Assembly: GCA_028277645.1 (NCBI GenBank)
Contig: JANQFV010000037.1
Location: 278,961-342,960 of the forward strand
Direction of reading: 5' to 3'
Length of the DNA stretch: 64,000 nucleotides
DNA from: Phycisphaerae bacterium
GTDB taxonomy: Bacteria > Planctomycetota > Phycisphaerae > UBA1845 > Fen-1342
Of the stretch, positions 57,643 through 64,000 are shown piece by piece. The translations under genes were made by a program, and so were the position numbers. Below the pieces are notes generated by a model. It was given only the letters and a program-made list of their open reading frames with translations, had not been told where the DNA came from and did no database searches. Numbering within the stretch: position 1 is the stretch's first letter; every line of letters starts with the position of its first letter.

Positions 57643-59133
57643 CTACGGTCGCCGCCGCCCGCCGCCGCGCGACCGTCCCCGACTGCGATCACGGTCGCTG
57701 CTGCGATCGTCACGCGAATCGTCATCCTGCATCCGCCTCGGCGGCACGTTGATGTCCGTGTCAAACTCCTCCTGCTCCTTGTACGGTAGCGCCGACTTCT
57801 TCACGTTCAGTTCATCGAGGAAGTCATAGAAGTCATTCACCCAATCTTCGTCCACGCGGCCGAACAAGTTCTCGAACTCGCGCTCGCGCTCCCCCATCGT
57901 CATCTCGTAGCCCTCGTCCCGCCCGAAGACGGAGCGCAGGTACTCCGCATACGGCTCGCGATGCTCCTTGTACAGGTAGTACACGATCGCCCAGCCAAGC
58001 TGGTACGAGTGAAACCCGCGCCAGCGCCGGTTGTCGATCAGGAACAGCTTCCAATCCTCAGGCGACAACGGATGCTTGCCCCAGGTCTTGCGCAGCATGT
58101 ACAGCCGATAGTGATTCAGCACGCCGATGCTCGCGCCCGCCGCGGTCGGCGGCACTTCGAACAGCATCGTCGTTCCTTCGACCAGCCAAATCGGCACGCC
58201 GCCGCCGCCGAACGAATCCCGCGGAAACAGGCCGATGTTGAAGTGGATGTGGTGCCCCGTCTCGTGCTGGATCACCTCCATGTTCTGATACTCGACGAGA
58301 CGCCGCTTCTGGTTCCGCGCTAACTGCCGGTCGCGCCAGTCCGCGTTCGGGTTGTCGATGATCACGTCGTACTCGGCCACGAACGGCGACTTGTTGAAAT
58401 CAAAGAAGTGTGAGCGATTCCAGTCCGGCGAGTAGTACCCCGCCACGCCGATCGGCATGAAGCTGCCCTGGTTCAGGTTGTAAGAGTTGAACTCCTTCCA
58501 CGTGCCGAAGTAGAAGATCTCCAGCTTGCTGTCCGGCAGCCGCGCAGGGATGTCCAACCGATCCATGAACGCCACGTTGTGTCGCCAGACCGACTCCAGC
58601 CGCGCTCCCAGCTCGCGCGCCGACTGATCGGACGACGTATACACCATCACGAAGTGCGGCTTAATTAACACCCTCGCATCGTCGCCCATCAGCCGCTTCA
58701 TCTCCTCGAGCGACTCCTCGTCCAGCGGCAGCTCCGCCATCAGGTCTTCGCGCGTGTTACCGCGAATCGACTCGTCATATTCGGCCGTGATTCCGGACAG
58801 AATTTCCTCGATCTCCTCGTCGGTGATCTCCCGCCGCGGCCGCAGCAGGCTGATCCCGTCATCGCTCGCGGAAATATCCCCCTGCCGGCGCGTCACGTCC
58901 TCCAGCGCCACGATCCGCTTCACTTCATTCGGCCGCACAATCAGCGTCGCGATGCCCATCTTCACTTCGTACGAGCCGTCCTCGAGTTTCTTCACGTCGC
59001 CTTCAAGCGACTTGCGGTTCATCAAATCGATGCGATAGCGCCCCGGGACAAACTCGTCCTCTCCGAGCGAAACGCTCGGCGTCACGAACAGGCTTGCGAA
59101 CAGAACGACTAGGATTCCATAGCGGTGCATCAT
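57643..59133 (-). CDS. DUF1570-like exported metallopeptidase
   Basis: The 496-residue protein has a signal peptide (MMHRYGILVVLFASLFV, near SLG|ED), an N-terminal small beta domain (PGRYRIDLMNRKSLEGDVKKLE), and a peptidase-like domain with HETGHHIHF (HExxH) followed by IWLVEGTTMLFE, whose Glu is the likely third zinc ligand. The final 40 residues are Arg/Asp/Ser repeats (DDDSRDDRSSDRDRSRGRS), probably disordered. DUF1570 proteins are planctomycete-rich and probably proteolytic. GGTGG eight bases before 59133 supports the start. Confidence 0.82.
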   Translation of the reverse strand: MMHRYGILVVLFASLFVTPSVSLGEDEFVPGRYRIDLMNRKSLEGDVKKLEDGSYEVKMGIATLIVRPNEVKRIVALEDVTRRQGDISASDDGISLLRPRREITDEEIEEILSGITAEYDESIRGNTREDLMAELPLDEESLEEMKRLMGDDARVLIKPHFVMVYTSSDQSARELGARLESVWRHNVAFMDRLDIPARLPDSKLEIFYFGTWKEFNSYNLNQGSFMPIGVAGYYSPDWNRSHFFDFNKSPFVAEYDVIIDNPNADWRDRQLARNQKRRLVEYQNMEVIQHETGHHIHFNIGLFPRDSFGGGGVPIWLVEGTTMLFEVPPTAAGASIGVLNHYRLYMLRKTWGKHPLSPEDWKLFLIDNRRWRGFHSYQLGWAIVYYLYKEHREPYAEYLRSVFGRDEGYEMTMGEREREFENLFGRVDEDWVNDFYDFLDELNVKKSALPYKEQEEFDTDINVPPRRMQDDDSRDDRSSDRDRSRGRSRGGGRRRP

Positions 59134-59299
59134 GGGACTACCACCCTGTGTAACGAACTCCGTGTCATCACCCGGTCTGCTCATATTCTACGGCCTCAAC
59201 CGACGCACCGCCAAAGCTTGTTCACCAATCGCTGCCACACGCGGCGTCCGCACACTAGAATGCGTCCGACCCCAAAGACTCTCGCTGGTTGGCCGTCTT

Positions 59300-60238
59300 A
59301 TGAGTGACCAAGTACCCGAAATCCGCGGCGAACGCGCCCTGATCCAGCGTCTACGCAACCGCATCGGCGATTCCGGCACGCCGTCGGTCCCCTTTGGCGA
59401 CGATATGGCCTCACTGCCACACGTCGACGGCAACCTGCTCTGGACGACCGACATGCTGATGGACGGCACCGATTTCGACTCGCGCGTCCACGGTTGGGAT
59501 GCTATCGGACGCAAGTGCCTGGCCGTCAATCTCAGCGACTGCGCCGCGATGGCGGTGCAGCCGGTCGCGTGTCTGGCCGCCGTTGCGTTGAGCGATCAGC
59601 TCTCAATGAACGACGCCGAGACCCTCCTCACCGCGATTGACGAATTCGGCCGCACTTTCGATTGCCCCCTGGTCGGCGGCGACACCAACAGTTGGAGCTA
59701 CCCAACCGTCGTCAGCATTACCGTGGCGGCAACCGTCCCCTCGGGCAGCAAGCCCGTTCGTCGTGACGCTGCCCGCCCAAACGACACCATCTGGGTCACC
59801 GGCCCCCTCGGCGGCTCCATCCTGGGCCGACACATGACGTTTACGCCGCGTGTTCAGCTCGCCCGGCAAATCGCGTCCACGCTCAATCCGCACGCCATGA
59901 TGGACATCAGCGATGGCCTCGCGCTCGATCTGTCCCGCATTCTCGACGCCTCCGGCTGCGGCGCGATTCTCAACGCCGCCGATCTGGAAGCCGCGATCCA
60001 CGCCGACGCCCGCCAACTGGAGGCACGTGACGCCATATCCGCTCGCGACCATGCCTTGCACGACGGCGAGGACTTCGAACTCATCGTCATTCTCCCGCCC
60101 GACGCCCCGTCAGACCACTTCCGGGACCCCGGTCTGATCCCCATCGGCACGATCGAGGCAACCAGCGGCCTCTGGATTGCCGATACGGCGTCAGCCCGCA
60201 CCCCCATCCCCGTCCGCGGCTGGGAGCACTTCCGATGA
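59300..60238 (+). CDS. thiL: Thiamine-monophosphate kinase
   Basis: The 312-residue enzyme phosphorylates thiamine monophosphate to the diphosphate. Family features are PFGDDMASL, WTTDMLMDGTDFD, AVNLSDCAAMA, VGGDTNSW, VTGPLGGS and MMDISDGLALDL, then LHDGEDFELIV. ATG 59300 before SDQVPEIRGERALIQRL is the natural start; the frame is open 168 bases upstream into the divergent gene region. It is coupled to tsaE by a four-base overlap. Confidence 0.94.
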   Translation: MSDQVPEIRGERALIQRLRNRIGDSGTPSVPFGDDMASLPHVDGNLLWTTDMLMDGTDFDSRVHGWDAIGRKCLAVNLSDCAAMAVQPVACLAAVALSDQLSMNDAETLLTAIDEFGRTFDCPLVGGDTNSWSYPTVVSITVAATVPSGSKPVRRDAARPNDTIWVTGPLGGSILGRHMTFTPRVQLARQIASTLNPHAMMDISDGLALDLSRILDASGCGAILNAADLEAAIHADARQLEARDAISARDHALHDGEDFELIVILPPDAPSDHFRDPGLIPIGTIEATSGLWIADTASARTPIPVRGWEHFR

Positions 60239-60714
60239 CGCCGCTGGAGCTGACGACGAACAGCGCCACCGAAACCCAGGCCGTCGGCCGCACGCTCGGT
60301 GAGTGCCTCACCGGCGGCGAGGTTCTCGCCCTCTGCGGTCAGCTCGGTGCGGGCAAAACGCAGTTCGTCAAAGGCGTGGCGCTCGGGTTGGGTGTAGACG
60401 CCGACGAGCCCGTCGTAAGCCCCACGTTTGTGCTGATGCGGGAGTACGAAGGCCGGCTCCGGCTCTGCCACCTAGACGCCTACCGGCTGAGCGGAGCCGC
60501 CGAACTGATCGATCTGGGCTGGGAAGAGCTTCTGTCGGATCCTCACGCCGTCATCGCCATCGAATGGGCCGAACGCGCCGCCGAAGCGATCCCGTCCACC
60601 GCGATCCGCTGCACGCTGGAGCACCGCGAGTTCGACCAACGCTCGATCCGCATCGACTGGCCCGATCCAGCCCGCCTGGTCGACCTCGCCGCCCGCCTGC
60701 GACCGCATGGTTGA
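60235..60714 (+). CDS. tsaE: tRNA threonylcarbamoyladenosine biosynthesis ATPase TsaE
   Basis: The 159-residue protein has a P-loop GQLGAGKT (residues 35-42), SPTFVLMREYEG and CHLDAYRLSG followed by VIAIEWAERA, the standard TsaE pattern. It acts with TsaB and TsaD in making the t6A base of tRNAs reading ANN codons. ATGA overlap with thiL shows coupling. Confidence 0.94.
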   Translation: MTPLELTTNSATETQAVGRTLGECLTGGEVLALCGQLGAGKTQFVKGVALGLGVDADEPVVSPTFVLMREYEGRLRLCHLDAYRLSGAAELIDLGWEELLSDPHAVIAIEWAERAAEAIPSTAIRCTLEHREFDQRSIRIDWPDPARLVDLAARLRPHG

Positions 60715-60781
60715 CATCCCACCCGGGTCGCCCCAGACTATTCCGTCGGCGAATCTCTGATATGCCCGCAAGAGGTGCAGT

Positions 60782-60982
60782 ATGCGGAAGTTTTGGATGC
60801 TGGGACTGATCTCCGGTCTGGTGGTGCTGGCTGGCTGCGCAACCGTCGCCAACACCGGCGCTGAAAATCGTGCCATGCAACGCTACACGATTGAGCTCGA
60901 AATGCGCCAGCTCGCCGACGATTGGAACCTGATCTGGATGACCGACCGGCCCAGCCGCCTCACGCGCTGGCAGACCCGCTAA
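60782..60982 (+). CDS. Small lipoprotein
   Basis: The 66-residue product starts MRKFWMLGLISGLVVLAGC, a clear lipoprotein signal, then ATVANTGAENRAMQRYTIELEMRQLADDW, a charged amphipathic region. AGAGGTG lies before the ATG. It stands alone after tsaE; the function is unknown. Its length argues against a domain of known type. Confidence 0.7.
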   Translation: MRKFWMLGLISGLVVLAGCATVANTGAENRAMQRYTIELEMRQLADDWNLIWMTDRPSRLTRWQTR

Positions 60983-61086
60983 CCCCCTCACGACATTGTG
61001 GCACCGGTTTTGCGCTACGCTTCACCTGCGGTGCCGCACCGGTGTCTTTGCTTGCCCGCGTTTCCAACGCATGCCTGGTCTCCGCG

Positions 61087-62373
61087 TCACCCACACCGCG
61101 CCCCACGTACTGCCCCAAAACACTCCCCAAACCCCACTCGATACCCAACGCCCTCACACCACCCACGCAACACCACGCGATCCCCGTCCTCCAGGTATTG
61201 GCGCTCTACGCCCCCACCCAGCGCGACCTGTCGCTGCCCGCCCCAAGTTGCTTCCAACAGACACCCCCGTGCCCCGTCTTGGTCACCGCTGACCGTTCCC
61301 GACCCCAGTAGATCACCCGGCCGCAGGTCACACCCGCCCACTGTGTGATGCGCGATGAGCTGATCGACCGTCCAGTACATCTCCCGGAAATCCGTCCGAC
61401 ACACTACCCCCGGCTCATCCATCTCCGCGGCCTGCACCGCCGCCTCGAGCTGAATGTCGTACGCACTGTCAGTTGCCCGCTCCAGGTACGGCAAAGGCCG
61501 CGGATCCTGAACCGGCGGCGTACACCGAAACGGCTCCAGTGCCGCCGCCGAGACCACCCACGGCGAGATCGTCGTACAGAAGCTCTTTCCCAGGAACGGC
61601 CCCAGCGGCTGATACTCCCACCGCTGAATATCACGCGCACTCCAGTCGTTCAGCAGCACAAACCCGAACACGTGCCGCCGCGCGTCGCGGATCGGGATCG
61701 CCTCCCCCAGCGCGTTGCCGGGACCGATCAGCACCCCCAGCTCCAACTCAAAATCCAGCTCCCGGCTCGGCCCATAGCTCGGCGATTCCGCCCCGCTCGG
61801 ACGCGTCTGCCCCACCGGCCGCCGTACATCCGTTCCGCTCACGACGACCGAACTGGCGCGCCCGTTGTACGCAATCGGCATGTGCCGGTAGTTCGGCGTC
61901 AGCGCCGCGTCGTCGCCCCGGAAGATCCGTCCCACCGTCGTCGCATGGTGAATCGACGCGTAAAAGTCCGTGAACCCCCCGATCTCGCACGGCAGCAGCA
62001 TCTGCACCGTATCGCGCGGCAGGATCACCTCTTCACGCAATGCGGCGTCATCACGCAGCGTCGCAACGTCGGCCCGCAGCAGCCGGCTCACCGTCTGCCG
62101 CGCCTCCTGCCACGCCGCAGTCCCCAGTGCCATGAACGCGTTCAGGCCCGCTTGTTGAAATACAACCTGCCCGCGCAGCAGCGGACCATCAAAGAACCCC
62201 CGCTCCTCCAGCACGCCGAGATCGACCACCCAGTCACCCAGCGCCGTGCCCACCCGCGGTGTCGCATCCGCCGCTGGCCGAAACACACCCCACGGAAGAT
62301 TCTGAACGGGAAAGTCCGACGCGGACCCCACGTGAAGAAACGAACGCAACGTCGGATCATTCGTCGTGTCCAT
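61087..62373 (-). CDS. Fumarylacetoacetase
   Basis: The 428-residue protein has an N-terminal SH3-like domain (VQNLPWGVFRP) and the FAH catalytic domain: DFYASIHHATTVGRIFRG, DFELELGVLIG, GFVLLNDWSARDIQRWEYQPLGPFLGKSF and DLLGSGTVSG. It cleaves fumarylacetoacetate in the last step of tyrosine breakdown. No other tyrosine-catabolic gene is adjacent. ATG 62373 has GAGAGAG just before it. Confidence 0.93.
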   Translation of the reverse strand: MDTTNDPTLRSFLHVGSASDFPVQNLPWGVFRPAADATPRVGTALGDWVVDLGVLEERGFFDGPLLRGQVVFQQAGLNAFMALGTAAWQEARQTVSRLLRADVATLRDDAALREEVILPRDTVQMLLPCEIGGFTDFYASIHHATTVGRIFRGDDAALTPNYRHMPIAYNGRASSVVVSGTDVRRPVGQTRPSGAESPSYGPSRELDFELELGVLIGPGNALGEAIPIRDARRHVFGFVLLNDWSARDIQRWEYQPLGPFLGKSFCTTISPWVVSAAALEPFRCTPPVQDPRPLPYLERATDSAYDIQLEAAVQAAEMDEPGVVCRTDFREMYWTVDQLIAHHTVGGCDLRPGDLLGSGTVSGDQDGARGCLLEATWGGQRQVALGGGVERQYLEDGDRVVLRGWCEGVGYRVGFGECFGAVRGARCG

Positions 62374-62445
62374 GAACTCTCTCACCACCGAACCACGTGC
62401 ATCGGCTCACGGCGACAACGTACCTTCGCCAACGAACGGATGCCG

Positions 62446-63522
62446 TTACTCACCGTTCTCAGCCGGTGGCGTCTCGCGCGCGTGAGGATAGTCGATCACC
62501 GCCTGCTCGCGCAGCCGCTCGATGTACCGCTTCTTCTCAGCCCGTACCTGTCGATCCCGCGCTCGGTACTCCGCGCCGGACCGTACGTCTTCCAGCGCCA
62601 GCACCTTACTGGGAAGAATCTCGGTCAGCTTGATAATCGCGAAGGCGTCTTCCAGCCCGATCAGGTCAGACACCTCGCCAGGCTTGAGCATGAACGCCGT
62701 CAGGCTGATCCGCTCCGGCAAGAAGCCCTGCTCCGCGAAACGCCCCAGGTCGCCACCGTCGCGCCCACTCGGGTCATCCGAGAGTTTTTTCGCCAGCGCT
62801 GCAAAGTCCGCCCCCGGCTGGCGCGCCAGCGCGAGTGCCTCTTCCGCCCGCTTCCGCGCCGCAGCACGTGCCTTGGGCCCCGTGCCCTTCACTCTGAACA
62901 GGATCATCTGCGCGCGAACTCGTTCCGGCGTGGTGAAAATGCGATCCACGTTCATCCGGTAGTATTTCTCAACCTCGCCGTCGTTGACGATCAGGGCGTT
63001 GGGAAACTCCCGCTTCGCCAGCTCGTAGTATTCCACCAGGCCACGAAACGTCGGGTCGTCTATCCGCTGCCGCAGGAACTCGTCCAGTGTGATCCCGCGC
63101 ATCAGCCTCAGATTGGTTTCCAGCTCCCGGCGCGCCACGTCATTGGCAATGAGATACGCCTCCAGCTCTTCGCGCGCAAAACGCCGCACCATTTCGTCAG
63201 TGATCTCGATCCGCGCCGCTTCACACGCCTGCCGCAACAGCGTCTCACCCTCCATCCGCTGCATCATCATCACCCGAATCTGCGCGTGCGAGAACTTCGA
63301 TTCGGGCGGCAGGCTGTCAACCATGCTCTGCGTGCGGTCGTGTACATCCGACGCAAATATCGGCTCGCCGTTGACGACCGCCACGACGATCTTCTCGCCC
63401 GGCCGCGCAGCCGGCGCCGTGGTCACTGTCTGTCCAACGACGCCTGCAGTCATCACCAAAGAAACCGGCAGCATGCACAACAGAATCTGTCGCCGCCTAA
63501 CGCTCTTGAACTGTCGCATCAT
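62446..63522 (-). CDS. Periplasmic parvulin-type peptidyl-prolyl isomerase (SurA/PrsA-like)
   Basis: The 358-residue protein has a signal peptide (MMRQFKSVRRRQILLCMLPVSLVM, then TAGVVGQ), an N-terminal SurA_N-like helical chaperone region (VAVVNGEPIFASDVHDRTQ, EITDEMVRRFAREELEAYL) and a parvulin domain (VRAQMILFRVKG, AALAKKLSDDPSGRDGGDLGRFAEQGFLPERI, LKPGEVSDLIGLEDAFAIIKLTE). It helps fold exported proteins. GGAGAGACACG precedes the ATG at 63522. Confidence 0.9.
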   Translation of the reverse strand: MMRQFKSVRRRQILLCMLPVSLVMTAGVVGQTVTTAPAARPGEKIVVAVVNGEPIFASDVHDRTQSMVDSLPPESKFSHAQIRVMMMQRMEGETLLRQACEAARIEITDEMVRRFAREELEAYLIANDVARRELETNLRLMRGITLDEFLRQRIDDPTFRGLVEYYELAKREFPNALIVNDGEVEKYYRMNVDRIFTTPERVRAQMILFRVKGTGPKARAAARKRAEEALALARQPGADFAALAKKLSDDPSGRDGGDLGRFAEQGFLPERISLTAFMLKPGEVSDLIGLEDAFAIIKLTEILPSKVLALEDVRSGAEYRARDRQVRAEKKRYIERLREQAVIDYPHARETPPAENGE

Positions 63523-63668
63523 CACGTGTCTCTCCGATTGGCGCTCGCCCCCACGCTTAGACCCGACGTGCGCCCGGTCGATAGTCCTTGCACCAACGCC
63601 GGCTGCATCCTAATCGGTCATCGTCGAAAGAAAACCCCCGAATCGCACCGGTCCGTCCGTGATCAAGA

Positions 63669-64000
63669 CTACGCGCCGTCGAGCGGCAACGCCGCCTCGC
63701 GCGTCAACATGAGCTCCAGCGCCTCATCCGCATCATCGATTGTCCGCAGTACGTCGGCCAAATCACTGTTGAACAGCATCGCCAGCCGCGCGAGCAGCCC
63801 CAGGTGCAGCTTCTCATCGTTCGCGCAGACGAACACGAAGATATCCGTCAGCCGTCCGTCCGGAGCACCGAACGGCACACCCGCCACCACGCGCGCCAGG
63901 CACACCAGCGGCTCCGCGGTCGCCCACGCCAACGGTCCACGCGGGTGCGGGAACGCCAGTCCCCCCGGCAGCGCCGTCGAGCCCAGGCCCTCGCGCTCCT
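63669..64000 (-). CDS. PTS EIIA (PtsN-like) protein, 5' end beyond window
   Basis: The visible 109 codons read from the window edge as EREGLGSTALPGGLAFPHPR, with the phosphorylatable His of the fructose/nitrogen EIIA motif (GxAFPHPR), then CLARVVAGVPFGAPDGRLTDIFVFVCAND and a C terminus LARLAMLFNSDLADVLRTIDDADEALE. These proteins accept phosphate in the phosphotransferase system and may regulate nitrogen or carbon use. The gene is truncated at 64000, so the start and exact type cannot be decided. Confidence 0.85.
   Translation of the reverse strand, partial: EREGLGSTALPGGLAFPHPRGPLAWATAEPLVCLARVVAGVPFGAPDGRLTDIFVFVCANDEKLHLGLLARLAMLFNSDLADVLRTIDDADEALELMLTREAALPLDGA

Overview
The window is GC-rich bacterial chromosome and looks like a member of the Planctomycetota, most probably the class Phycisphaerae. 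The signs are: several small secreted proteins ending in a PEP-CTERM tail (PEP motif, hydrophobic helix, Arg cluster); paired C-terminal dockerin-like repeats with the core DINPFV; an H-x9-DG-like prepilin; Cys4 proteins with the YDLTGN-SG-CPECG signature; a TPR protein carrying two RNA polymerase alpha C-terminal domains; and many palindromic intergenic repeats. The species assignment is inference from gene content, not from a marker gene comparison. No CRISPR array, intact insertion sequence or prophage was seen.

Layout. 0.1-8.2 kb: secreted and surface proteins (PEP-CTERM proteins, a spondin-domain protein, a GH9 glycosidase coupled to a polysaccharide deacetylase-like lipoprotein, and a 601-residue dockerin-like lipoprotein) plus two near-identical 22-codon genes that flank the last of these. 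8.2-18.5 kb: ECF sigma factor with a DUF6768-like membrane partner, TPR protein, phosphate-binding-like lipoprotein with an enolase-superfamily enzyme, asnS, GIDE-LemA protein, Gfo/Idh/MocA oxidoreductase, GNAT and M14 carboxypeptidase. 19.4-32 kb: a phosphate island, all on the minus strand: phoB-phoR, a prepilin, a 961-residue PstS-like giant with dockerin repeats, then pstS-pstC-pstA-pstB-phoU. An 18-base motif shared by the pstS and phoB upstream regions is a candidate Pho box. 32-34.3 kb: FMN reductase, P-loop/deoxyribosyltransferase-like protein and tRNA-Leu(CAG) with a terminator.

34.3-41.2 kb is an accessory, partly broken region. The two ends of a family 2 glycosyltransferase lie about 4.7 kb apart, one end fused to an RHS-repeat remnant. 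Between them are a SemiSWEET transporter, secreted proteins and an orphan conserved gene behind a very AT-rich leader. Beside it are three tandem zinc-ribbon genes linked by 4-base overlaps.

41.2-64 kb is mostly housekeeping: gcvT, a DUF58 protein, yajC-tgt behind a TPR/alpha-CTD protein, metH, a collagen-like lipoprotein candidate, an eight-heme NapC/NirT-type cytochrome, a DinB-like protein, a second DINPFV protein, a CPBP protease, a DUF1570-like peptidase, thiL-tsaE, a small lipoprotein, fumarylacetoacetase, a parvulin-type isomerase and the C-terminal part of a PTS EIIA protein cut by the window edge.

Most worth following up: the duplicated 22-aa amphipathic peptide genes, the shared Pho-type motif together with the giant PstS-like protein, and the broken glycosyltransferase/RHS region.
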